Part shown: positions 1 to 5,277 of the stretch, in pieces
Layout: each line of letters opens with the position of its first letter
How positions within the stretch are numbered: the first letter of the stretch is position 1
Assembly (NCBI GenBank): GCA_039184055.1
Contig: JBCDBH010000404.1
Location: 1 to 5,277, forward strand
Direction of reading: 5' to 3'
Length of the DNA stretch: 5,277 bases
DNA from: JBCDBH01 sp039184055
Lineage (GTDB): Bacteria; Acidobacteriota; Thermoanaerobaculia; Multivoradales; J023
Program-made: the position numbers and the translations under genes
Notes under the pieces: model-generated
Told to the model about the DNA's origin: nothing
Seen by the model: the letters and a program-made list of their open reading frames with translations, nothing else
Database searches by the model: none

Positions 1-242
1 GCGCTCCCAGCGCGCGCCACCGAGAAAGGTGAGGTTGTCCCCGAGCAGCAGCTCGACCTGACCGTAGAGCGCGGTGGTGTCTTCGCTGGCGTCGTCGGCT
101 CAACGGGCTCGAACGTGAGAAAGACATCGAAGAAGATCTCGGCGACTACGACGCCAGCGAAGACACCACCGCGCTCTACGGTCAGGTCGAGCTGCTGCTC
201 GGGGACAACCTCACCTTTCTCGGTGGCGCGCGCTGGGAGCGC
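1..242. repeat. Perfect 95-bp inverted repeat (fold-back) at window edge
   Basis: Bases 1-95 are the exact reverse complement of bases 148-242, with no mismatch, and a 52-base spacer (96-147) lies between the arms. The match stops at once on the inner side: base 96 would have to pair with 147 and does not. The right arm and spacer are in-frame coding sequence of the TonB-dependent receptor. The left arm read in that frame meets a TGA stop at 30-32, so it cannot be the native upstream part of the gene. A perfect palindrome starting at base 1 and made from coding DNA is the typical signature of a chimeric fold-back from amplification, library preparation or assembly at a contig end. A real inverted duplication or an inversion breakpoint inside the gene is possible but less likely. 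Confidence 0.97.
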
Positions 243-1133
243 ACTGAATTCGACTACCGGGCCAACGAGCTGGTCTTCGATGACGACGGCGACATCGTGG
301 CGGTCAACCCCACCTCGGGTTCGAGCGAGAACGACGAGATCCTGCCGTCGGCGCACCTCCGCTGGGCGCTCGACGAGGAGACGAATGTCCGCTTCGCCTT
401 CACCCGCAGCCTGGCACGACCCAACTACGAGGATCTTGCGCCCTTCAGCCTCATCCTGGAGGAAGACGGCGAGATTCAGCGGGGCAACCCCAACCTCGAC
501 ATCACCACCGCGTGGAACTACGACATCATGTGGGAGCGCTACCTGAGCACGGTCGGCATCGTCTCAGCGGGTGTCTTCTACAAACAGATCGAAGACAACA
601 TCTTCTTCTTCACCGCCGAGGAAGATCGCAACGGCGACACCTTCGACGTCATCCAGCCACGCAACGGCGACAGCGCCGAAGTGATCGGGCTCGAGGTGGC
701 CTACCAGAACCGCTTCCGCAACCTACCCGCGCCGTGGGATGGTCTCGGTCTTTATTTCAATGCGACCTTCATCGACTCCGAAGCCGCCATTCCCGAACGT
801 GACGACACCCTCTTCCCGGGGCAGGCCGACACGGTGTACAACCTGTCGTTGTCCTACGAGAAATACGGGTTCTCGGGTCGTGTGTCGCTGAACTACCATA
901 GCGAATATCTCTCCGAGGTCGGTGGCGACGAGGCGTCGGACATCTTCATCGACGAGCGCACCCAGCTCGATCTGTCGTTCAGTCAGCAGGTCACCTCCAA
1001 GGTGCGTCTCTACCTCGATGTGCTCAACCTCACCGACGAGCCGTTCCGCGTCTATGAAGGTAGCGAGGATCGGCCGATTCAGGAGGAGTACTACTCCTGG
1101 TGGGGTACCTTTGGCGTGAAAATCGATCTGTGA
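96..1133 (+). CDS. TonB-dependent receptor, C-terminal part (5'-truncated)
   Basis: This is the C-terminal 345 residues of an outer-membrane TonB-dependent receptor, which imports a bound ligand with energy from TonB-ExbB-ExbD. The signal peptide, plug domain and first part of the beta-barrel are missing. No in-frame ATG, GTG or TTG precedes the GTG at 297, yet coding sense continues left of it to about 96, where the fold-back repeat interrupts the gene; 297 is therefore not a real start. The Caulobacter/Xanthomonas receptor type is shown by a segment like TRSLARPNYEDLAPF followed by GNPNLDITTAWNYD, and by a late barrel segment containing FPGQADTVYNLSLSYEKYGF and then LNYHSEYL. Aromatic, alternating strands continue to the C-terminal strand GTFGVKIDL. 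The stop overlaps the next start as TGATG, so the phytase-like lipoprotein gene is probably translationally coupled. That neighbour suggests phytate or another phosphate ester as ligand, which is an inference. Family assignment is firm; substrate is open. Confidence 0.93.
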   Translation, partial: RLNGLEREKDIEEDLGDYDASEDTTALYGQVELLLGDNLTFLGGARWERTEFDYRANELVFDDDGDIVAVNPTSGSSENDEILPSAHLRWALDEETNVRFAFTRSLARPNYEDLAPFSLILEEDGEIQRGNPNLDITTAWNYDIMWERYLSTVGIVSAGVFYKQIEDNIFFFTAEEDRNGDTFDVIQPRNGDSAEVIGLEVAYQNRFRNLPAPWDGLGLYFNATFIDSEAAIPERDDTLFPGQADTVYNLSLSYEKYGFSGRVSLNYHSEYLSEVGGDEASDIFIDERTQLDLSFSQQVTSKVRLYLDVLNLTDEPFRVYEGSEDRPIQEEYYSWWGTFGVKIDL

Positions 1134-2218
1134 TGATGCGTGCTTTTCATTTCCTTCTCTTGATCGTGGCGTTGCTCGCGAGCGCCTGTGCTCCGTCGTC
1201 CGAGGTGGCATCTTCCGACGTCGCGGATTCCGAGCCGGTGGTGGTCGTGGACGAGTCGGCGGTGACCGACTCGGACGCTCCCGCTGACGTCGTCACCCTC
1301 GCCGAAGCGTGGGAAACCGGGCGCACCCCCGACGCCAACGTCGACTCGGTGGCGGTATGGTACGCCCCCGAGGGCGCCGACTATCTGCTCGCCACCGGCA
1401 AGGAAACCCATCAGCTGATCGTCTACGACGCCGCGACGGGTGAGACCCTGCGTACCGTCGGTCGCGAGGGTGATGCGATGAAACAGCTTAGGCGTCCCAA
1501 CGGTGTTCTGGTGCTCGGGGATTTGGCCTTGGTAGTCGAACGCGACAATCACCGCGTGCAGGTCTTCGCCCTGCCGTCATTCGAATCGCTCGGCACCTTC
1601 GGCGAGCAAGAGCTGGTCTATCCGTACGGCATCACCGGTGAGCCGATCGTCGACGAGGGCTACCGGCTCTACGTCACCGACAACTACGAGCTCGGTGGCG
1701 ATGTCGCCGATGAAAGGGTCGAAGTCTTCGATCTTTACCTCGACGGTGACGACCTCGTCGTCGAGCCCGTGCTCACCTTTGGCAACGACAGCGATCTCAC
1801 CCAGGTCGAGACCCTGGTCGTCGACCCGGCGCACGAGCACCTCGTCATCGCCGACGAAGCCGACCGTCTCATCCGTCTCTACGAGGTGAGCGGTCGGGCG
1901 ACCGGTCGGGGCATCGACGACGGGCACTTCCGCAATGAGCCCGAAGGCATCGCGCTCTACGAATGCGGCGACCGCGGCTGGTGGGTGATGACCGACCAGC
2001 ATGACGACGTCAGCTATTTTCATGTCTTCGACCGCGTCTCGCTCGAGCATCGCGGTGTTTTCATGGGCGAGCTGACCGCCAAGACCGACGGCGTGACGGT
2101 GGGTCGCGCGTCGACCGAGGCCTTTCCCGAAGGGGCCTTCTACGCCGTGAACGCCGATCAGAGTGTCACCGCGTTCGACTGGCGTGACATCGCCACCGCG
2201 TTCGATCTCACGTGCTGA
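1133..2218 (+). CDS. Lipoprotein resembling beta-propeller (3-)phytase
   Basis: This 361-residue protein is probably an exported lipoprotein. MMRAFHFLLLIVALLASAC is a lipoprotein signal with the lipidated Cys at 19, and Ala at +2 fits outer-membrane sorting. An acidic Ser/Asp/Glu/Val-rich tether runs to about residue 60. The rest reads as repeated propeller blades: ATGKETHQLIVYD (87-99), VERDNHRVQVF (135-145), RVEVFDLYLDGDDL (195-208), QVETLVVDPAHEHLVIADE (224-242), NEPEGIALYECGDRGWWVM (268-286), KTDGVTV (317-323) and FYAVNADQSVTAFDW (336-350). The order matches beta-propeller phytases, which use Ca2+ to remove phosphate from phytate: QVE..., then an IADE acidic patch, then (P)EG, then TDG, then a terminal DW. 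The usual N-terminal DDPA(I/V)W motif is weakened to DSVAVW and the NN(V/F)D motif is not evident, so catalysis is unproven; an NHL-like or ligand-binding propeller is the alternative. ATG at 1133 or 1136 is preferred over the upstream ATG at 1100 because the lipoprotein signal begins there. Confidence 0.68.
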   Translation: MMRAFHFLLLIVALLASACAPSSEVASSDVADSEPVVVVDESAVTDSDAPADVVTLAEAWETGRTPDANVDSVAVWYAPEGADYLLATGKETHQLIVYDAATGETLRTVGREGDAMKQLRRPNGVLVLGDLALVVERDNHRVQVFALPSFESLGTFGEQELVYPYGITGEPIVDEGYRLYVTDNYELGGDVADERVEVFDLYLDGDDLVVEPVLTFGNDSDLTQVETLVVDPAHEHLVIADEADRLIRLYEVSGRATGRGIDDGHFRNEPEGIALYECGDRGWWVMTDQHDDVSYFHVFDRVSLEHRGVFMGELTAKTDGVTVGRASTEAFPEGAFYAVNADQSVTAFDWRDIATAFDLTC

Positions 2219-2234
2219 GCTGAACGGTTCGGCA

Positions 2235-2257
2235 CCGGCTTTCGAGCCGGCGTTTTT
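2235..2257 (+). terminator. Rho-independent terminator with UUCG loop
   Basis: A 6-bp GC-rich stem (CCGGCT, 2235-2240, with AGCCGG, 2245-2250) is capped by the stable tetraloop TTCG. It is followed after CG by five T residues (2253-2257). It lies 16 bases after the stop of the phytase-like gene and separates the receptor/lipoprotein unit from the esterase unit. Confidence 0.82.
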
Positions 2258-2334
2258 CGTGGGCGAAGACTGGTAGGATCAGCGACCGCTGTTTTGTGCC
2301 GATCGAAGTCAAAGACATGTGAGGGGCCTGCCGC

Positions 2335-3075
2335 ATGCTGCGTAGACACGAGCTAATCGACAATCCGGTCATGGGACGACCGATGCATGTTTGGTGCTTT
2401 GGCCACTTCGGCGCGCCGATTTTGGTGTTTCCGTCGGCGGCCGGTTTCGCTCATGAATGGGATCGTCAGGGCATGGTCGAAACCCTGGCGCCACTCATCA
2501 ATCGCGGCAAGATCAAGCTCTATTGCCCCGAAAGCAACGTCGCCGAGGCGTGGACTCGCAAGGAGGGTCACCCAGCCTGGCGGATCCGGCGTCATATGGC
2601 GTACGAGCGCTTCATCCTCGACACGCTGGTGCCGTGGATCCGCCGCGATTGCCGCTCGGCCGACATCCGCATCGCCACCGCCGGTGTCAGCTTGGGGGCC
2701 ATGTACGCTGCCAACTTCACCCTCAAAAACCCCGAGCTCTTCCACTACGCGCTCTGTATGTCGGGGCGCTACGAAGTCACCCACTTTCTCGGTGGCTTTT
2801 CCAATCTCGACGTCTACTTCAACAACCCCATGGCGTACGTCGGCAGCTACGAGGGCGAGCATCTCGACTACGTCCGGCGTAACACCCATCTCACCCTGGT
2901 CTGTGGTCAAGGCAAATGGGAAGAGGGCTGCATCGAAGACACCATCGCCCTGGCCGCGCTGTTCGCCGCCAAAGGCATCAGCCACTATCGCGATATCTGG
3001 GGTCACGACGTCAGCCATGATTGGGTGTGGTGGCAACGGCAGGCGAGGCTCCATCTCAACCACACGTTTGGCTGA
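2335..3075 (+). CDS. Putative esterase, alpha/beta-hydrolase fold
   Basis: This 246-residue protein has no signal peptide and is probably cytoplasmic. It matches the putative-esterase (esterase D-like) branch of alpha/beta hydrolases, which cleave ester bonds by a Ser-acid-His triad. The nucleophile elbow is G-V-S-L-G at 117-121, with Ser119. The likely catalytic His is His228 in GHDVSHDW, near the C-terminus, followed by WWQRQ as is usual in this branch. The acid probably lies in the GQGKWEEG segment (191-198), but I cannot say which Glu. Early landmarks are a strand APILVFPSAAG (27-37), which would form the oxyanion region, GMVETLAPLI (46-55), and an NNPMAYV segment (163-169). A purine-rich GAGGG at 2321-2325 sits 9 bases before the ATG. 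The gene ends in TGATG with the next gene, so the two are likely made together. The substrate cannot be read from the sequence; the nearby phytase-like gene is in a separate transcription unit. Confidence 0.85.
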   Translation: MLRRHELIDNPVMGRPMHVWCFGHFGAPILVFPSAAGFAHEWDRQGMVETLAPLINRGKIKLYCPESNVAEAWTRKEGHPAWRIRRHMAYERFILDTLVPWIRRDCRSADIRIATAGVSLGAMYAANFTLKNPELFHYALCMSGRYEVTHFLGGFSNLDVYFNNPMAYVGSYEGEHLDYVRRNTHLTLVCGQGKWEEGCIEDTIALAALFAAKGISHYRDIWGHDVSHDWVWWQRQARLHLNHTFG

Positions 3076-3503
3076 TGGCGACCGCTCTCGAGCAGCTCAA
3101 ATCGGTCTGGCGAACCGCCAACGACGACGAGCGCGCGCGGTTCGCGCTCGAGCATGCGCTCGATTGCTTACGCGCGGTGCGTGCCGCGCACCCGACCGAA
3201 CGTCCCAAGCCGCGGGCTCGGATCGACATGGCCACCCACGAGCCGAGTCTCGAAGGGCGGTCCCTGGTCAACGGTGAGCAGGTCGAAGCCCTCGTCGAGC
3301 CCGGTGGACGTTGGATTCCGGCCTGGATCGAAGGCCTGCCCGAGCAGCCTCGATTGTGTTTGCGACTCGCTGCGAAGGTGGTCCGGGTCGAGATCGACGA
3401 CGACCTGATCGTACGGCGCCCCACCGAGCCCGACCCGTCCCTGGCCGATTACCTTGCCGAACGACTCGAGTCGAAACATCCAGCTGGGGCCGAGTCGCGA
3501 TAA
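3075..3503 (+). CDS. Hypothetical protein, coupled to the esterase gene
   Basis: I do not recognise this 142-residue protein. The ATG at 3075 shares one base with the esterase stop (TGATG), which implies translational coupling and decides the start over an ATG at 3021 lying inside the esterase gene. It has no signal peptide or membrane segment. Residues 4-36 are predicted helical, with a pattern W-x-x-A-x-x-x-E-R-x-x-F (12-23) that recalls helices in small phage and plasmid proteins of the 'AWxxASxEERxxF' kind; this is a resemblance only. Residues 37-60 are Pro/Arg-rich and probably a linker. Residues 61-115 look like a small beta-rich domain (VNGEQVEALVEPGGRWIPAWIEGL, then LRLAAKVVRVEID, then LIVRRP). 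The C-terminus (119-142) contains a short helix, LADYLAERLES. Third-position GC is high and continuous with its neighbours, supporting a real gene. Function unknown. Confidence 0.72.
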   Translation: MATALEQLKSVWRTANDDERARFALEHALDCLRAVRAAHPTERPKPRARIDMATHEPSLEGRSLVNGEQVEALVEPGGRWIPAWIEGLPEQPRLCLRLAAKVVRVEIDDDLIVRRPTEPDPSLADYLAERLESKHPAGAESR

Positions 3504-3549
3504 GGTTAGAGGACAGACGTGCACGACAACCCGCCGCCCACGCGGCCGC

Positions 3550-3555
3550 AAGGAG
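3550..3555 (+). promoter_or_regulatory. Shine-Dalgarno site of the cytochrome c gene
   Basis: AAGGAG lies 7 bases before the ATG at 3563. It fixes the start there, although the reading frame is open further upstream through the preceding gene. It also shows that the cytochrome is translated independently of the 142-residue protein, whose stop lies 59 bases before the cytochrome start. Confidence 0.8.
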
Positions 3556-3562
3556 CGTTTTC

Positions 3563-4129
3563 ATGATCCGTTCGATCTTCGTCATTGCCCTGCTCATCGC
3601 CGGTACCGCCGTCGCCCAGCCGGCCGGCGTGGCCACCGAAGACACCGCTCCCACCAGCGCCGAGTCGCCGGCCGCCCCCGAGCCGGCCGCCGCCATTCCC
3701 GCTCAGGAAACCATCGTGCCGGTCGAAATGCTCCTCATGAGCTCCCAGACTCCGTCGCCGGTGCCCGTCGAGGCACCCGCCGACATGCCCGCCGACGTCG
3801 CCCGCGGTCAATATCTCGTGCACCACGTCACCATGTGCGTGCAATGCCACTCACCGCGTCAGCCCAACGGCAAGCTGATCACCGACCAGCTCCTCATGGG
3901 TGCGCCCGTGCCGGTCGACGAGCCGTCCTACGTCAAAGACTGGGCCTATCAGGCCCCCGCCATCGCCGGTCTTCCCGGCTACAGCAAAGAAGACATGGTG
4001 CGTCTCCTCGTCCAAGGCATCACCCGCGACGGTACCTACCCCGCCGCCCCCATGCGACCGTTTCGCATGAAACAAGAAGACGCCGAAGCCATCGCCGTCT
4101 ACCTGGATTCTCTGCGTCGCGGGCGGTGA
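3563..4129 (+). CDS. Exported monohaem cytochrome c
   Basis: This 188-residue protein begins with a Sec signal peptide, MIRSIFVIALLIAGTAVA, with likely cleavage after AVA at residue 18. A long Pro/Ala/Glu/Ser-rich disordered stretch follows (about 19-78), which probably tethers or spaces the domain. The cytochrome domain runs from about 79 to 185. The haem-attachment motif is C-V-Q-C-H (Cys92, Cys95, His96) in the context RGQYLVHHVTMCVQCHS. The distal Met ligand is probably Met164 in APMRPFRM, or Met169. The segment between (LLMGAPVPV..., APAIAGLPGY, GITRDGTYP) and the closing helix EDAEAIAVYLDSLR match the single-domain cytochromes related to the haem subunits of periplasmic dehydrogenases. 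It acts as an electron carrier in the periplasm; no partner dehydrogenase or oxidase gene lies in the window. It follows the esterase pair on the same strand, and I see no convincing promoter in the 59-base gap, so read-through from upstream is possible. Confidence 0.93.
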   Translation: MIRSIFVIALLIAGTAVAQPAGVATEDTAPTSAESPAAPEPAAAIPAQETIVPVEMLLMSSQTPSPVPVEAPADMPADVARGQYLVHHVTMCVQCHSPRQPNGKLITDQLLMGAPVPVDEPSYVKDWAYQAPAIAGLPGYSKEDMVRLLVQGITRDGTYPAAPMRPFRMKQEDAEAIAVYLDSLRRGR

Positions 4130-4184
4130 GCGATAAGAGCTGATCGAGCTCATCGGCGGTGAGATATGTGCTTGCTCACCGCCG
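4123..4184. terminator. Convergent-gene hairpins, possible bidirectional terminator
   Basis: A perfect 10-bp stem, CGGCGGTGAG (4154-4163) with CTCACCGCCG (4175-4184), encloses an 11-base loop between the converging cytochrome and exbD genes. A smaller hairpin, GAGCT (4137-4141) with AGCTC (4147-4151), sits just before it. The 8-base GCGGTGAG also occurs at 4123-4130, across the cytochrome stop codon, and could compete for the same right arm. No T-run follows on either strand, so a classic intrinsic terminator is not proven; transcript-end protection or a Rho-linked structure is equally possible. Confidence 0.5.
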
Positions 4185-4248
4185 GTTCAGCTGAAGCAAT
4201 CGATCCTGATCCGCGTTGCGCGTGAAGATCGGAGAAACGCCTGCTTCC

Positions 4249-4686
4249 TTACATCCAGAACTGGGAGATTTCCCGTTCCGTCGGAATGGCAATGACAATC
4301 TCGTCATCGAGCCCTAGTGCCTCTCGTCCCTGTCTCAGCTCATCGAGAACCGAAATCATCGCGCCGTAACGAGCGTCGGGAACGGTTCTGAGAATCACGG
4401 GCTTCTCGGGATTCACCAAGAGTATGGGCCGAAGGTGGTCGAGCAGATTGTCGACGTCGAGCGGTTTCCCATCCACCAGCAAAGAACCGTTGGTCTGCAC
4501 TTCGACCAGCGTCGACTCGACCGGATCCACCACGGCATCGTCCCTGTCTTGGGGCAAGGTGAAGTCGAGCCCTCGAGTGGCCGTGAAGGTAGCGGCGACC
4601 ATGAAGAAGATGATCAACAGGAACGCGATATCGGCTATGGGACTTGTCGGTATCTCGTCGGAAAGCTTGGTCGTCTCGATGTGCAT
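4249..4686 (-). CDS. exbD: ExbD/TolR-family biopolymer transport protein
   Basis: This 145-residue inner-membrane protein is the ExbD/TolR partner that, with an ExbB/TolQ channel, uses the proton gradient to drive TonB or TolA. It has a short cytoplasmic N-terminus, one transmembrane helix at about 16-36 (PIADIAFLLIIFFMVAATF), and a periplasmic domain to the end. Asp19, in P-x-A-D-x-A-F-L-L, sits where the family keeps its essential proton-carrying Asp. The periplasmic part has the usual strand G-S-L-L-V-D-G-K-P-L (67-76) and the D-A-R-Y-G-x-x-x-x-V-L-D-E-L segment (104-117). Length is typical (about 140 residues). The start is supported by AAGGAGG 4 bases before the ATG. No exbB/tolQ or tonB/tolA gene lies on either side here: upstream is a divergent small gene and downstream is the convergent cytochrome. 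TolR is the alternative name; solitary ExbD-like paralogues are common. Confidence 0.93.
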   Translation of the reverse strand: MHIETTKLSDEIPTSPIADIAFLLIIFFMVAATFTATRGLDFTLPQDRDDAVVDPVESTLVEVQTNGSLLVDGKPLDVDNLLDHLRPILLVNPEKPVILRTVPDARYGAMISVLDELRQGREALGLDDEIVIAIPTEREISQFWM

Positions 4687-4690
4687 CGTT

Positions 4691-4697
4691 CCTCCTT
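4691..4697 (-). promoter_or_regulatory. Strong Shine-Dalgarno site of exbD
   Basis: CCTCCTT on the + strand reads AAGGAGG on the minus strand, a full match to the anti-Shine-Dalgarno sequence, 4 bases from the ATG at 4686. It suggests efficient, uncoupled translation of exbD. Confidence 0.8.
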
Positions 4698-4920
4698 GTG
4701 ACGGTGCTTTAGACCGATGAAACCGACCTCCAGTTCCGGGCGCGCAAGGATCAGGGTTCGTACCGAATCGGACCTCGAGGCGCCGATGGGATTTTGCGTA
4801 GATGATCTGCCTACAATCAGCCCAGTGGGATTTTCACGGTTTCAATTGTCTTGCAGACGGTGATTTACTGATTCGGAGAGAGTCGTTCCCGAATCCTGAT
4901 GGACCATATAGGCTCTCAAT
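4698..4920. other. Divergent intergenic region between exbD and the small + gene
   Basis: This gap should hold the promoters of both divergent genes. Its right half is visibly richer in A and T than the rest of the window. TGGGATTTT occurs twice, at 4787-4795 and 4826-4834, 39 bases apart. Between the copies lies TACAAT (4812-4817), which resembles a -10 box but lacks a good -35 box at the right spacing. No promoter can be named with confidence and no convincing coding remnant was seen. Confidence 0.4.
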
Positions 4921-4928
4921 GGAGGAGG
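4921..4928 (+). promoter_or_regulatory. Shine-Dalgarno site of the 62-residue gene
   Basis: GGAGGAGG ends 5 bases before the ATG at 4934. This strong site decides the start: the same frame is open back to an ATG at 4802, but that upstream stretch has no ribosome site and no protein-like character. Confidence 0.78.
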
Positions 4929-4933
4929 TTACG

Positions 4934-5122
4934 ATGAATGCGATCAAATTCGAAACAACCGTCGACGAAGAGGTTGCAGGTGTTCTCCCACGACTGCGAC
5001 CCATGCTCGGCCGGCGAGTCGAGCTCATCGCACTCGAGTCGGCTTCTCCTGTTCGGGAAGAGCGCTCGCTGACCTTGGAGCAATTCCTCGAACAGCATCG
5101 TCTCAAAGCTAGAGAACTCTGA
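4934..5122 (+). CDS. Small antitoxin-like protein
   Basis: This 62-residue protein begins MNAIKFETTVDEE, continues through VLPRLRPMLGRRVELIALE (residues 17-35), and ends in a charged helix, SLTLEQFLEQHRLKAREL. The start 'short strand - TxV - D', then 'LP...L.G..VE.I.LE', then a short acidic linker and a helix is the layout of small type II antitoxin-like proteins that usually precede a PIN-domain (VapC-like) toxin. In those, the N-terminal part dimerises and the C-terminal tail covers the toxin. The usual glycine turn after the first strand (as in D-x-x-G-x-I) is not evident here. No toxin gene follows in the remaining 155 bases, so the protein may be a solitary or decayed antitoxin, or a regulator of another kind. 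A very good ribosome site supports expression. Confidence 0.6.
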   Translation: MNAIKFETTVDEEVAGVLPRLRPMLGRRVELIALESASPVREERSLTLEQFLEQHRLKAREL

Positions 5123-5277
5123 AAGCTCGATCGACAGCTTACTTCAGGGGTGTCTACGAAGGCGAATACGACTAGGGTAGGGGTGTGACTGTCACGTTTA
5201 AATAGTGTGGTAGACATCGGGTCATCATCTCAGCTCTTTCGACGCCGCGCCGCTTGCCGCACAGTTTAATGTTGCCA
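5123..5277. other. Gene-free tail of the window
   Basis: All three + frames close quickly after the small gene, and no ORF with a ribosome site begins here. It contains an odd palindrome, GTGACTGTCAC (5185-5195), a 7-base inverted pair TGTCTAC (5151-5157) with GTAGACA (5210-5216), and a weak hairpin AAGCT/AGCTT just after the stop. An ATG at 5269 has too little sequence to judge. Confidence 0.5.

Noticed and set aside
115..546. 143-residue + strand open frame with a Ser/Arg/Thr-rich product
   Set aside because: It is a shifted reading of the receptor gene; its low-complexity Ser/Arg/Thr content is typical of an out-of-frame high-GC gene.
297..1133. GTG at 297 as the receptor start
   Set aside because: Receptor-like coding continues upstream to about 96, the GTG has no ribosome site, and the product would lack plug and signal peptide.
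2353..3063. 236-residue minus-strand open frame
   Set aside because: It is antisense to the esterase, whose triad motifs and ribosome site are clear, and its product has no recognisable domain.
4812..4817. TACAAT as a -10 promoter box for the small + gene
   Set aside because: No acceptable -35 box is found 16-18 bases upstream, so a promoter claim is not supported.
4834..5217. 127-residue minus-strand open frame over the antitoxin-like gene
   Set aside because: There is no ribosome site and no protein-like pattern, whereas the + strand gene has a near-perfect ribosome site.
5269..5277. ATG near the right edge as the start of a toxin gene
   Set aside because: No Shine-Dalgarno site precedes it and only three codons are visible; it is also too far from the antitoxin-like stop for a typical pair.

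Overview
The window is a high-GC segment, probably from a Gram-negative bacterium. The evidence for an outer membrane is a TonB-dependent receptor, a lipoprotein, a periplasmic c-type cytochrome and an ExbD/TolR-type energiser. The receptor resembles the Caulobacter/Xanthomonas type. The esterase and cytochrome are of kinds I associate with Acidobacteriota as well as Proteobacteria, so I do not assign a phylum. The left edge looks like a contig end: bases 1-95 are an exact reverse complement of 148-242, which is most simply a fold-back artefact.

Layout. Positions 96-1133 (+) encode the C-terminal part of a TonB-dependent receptor. It overlaps by one base (TGATG) a lipoprotein gene at 1133-2218 (+), whose product looks like a divergent beta-propeller phytase. 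A UUCG-loop terminator at 2235-2257 closes this unit. A second + strand unit holds a putative esterase of the alpha/beta-hydrolase fold (2335-3075), again joined by TGATG to an unrecognised 142-residue protein (3075-3503). An exported single-haem cytochrome c follows at 3563-4129. Positions 4130-4248 are a convergent intergenic stretch with nested hairpins. On the minus strand, 4249-4686 encodes an ExbD/TolR-family protein with no ExbB partner in view. A 247-base divergent gap leads to a 62-residue antitoxin-like gene (4934-5122, +). The last 155 bases contain no gene I can support.

How the genes may work together. The receptor and phytase-like lipoprotein are the clearest functional pair. 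A plausible model is that the surface or periplasmic propeller protein releases phosphate from phytate or another inositol phosphate, or binds it, while the receptor imports the ligand using TonB energy. ExbD belongs to the same class of energising machinery, but it is on the other strand and more than 2 kb away, so its link to this receptor is only inference. The esterase, the 142-residue protein and the cytochrome have no evident role in that pathway. I see no CRISPR array, tRNA, rRNA or insertion sequence. I do not find a clearly new multi-gene system. The most unusual items are the exact 95-base fold-back, the diverged phytase-like lipoprotein coupled to its receptor, and the solitary exbD and antitoxin-like genes.
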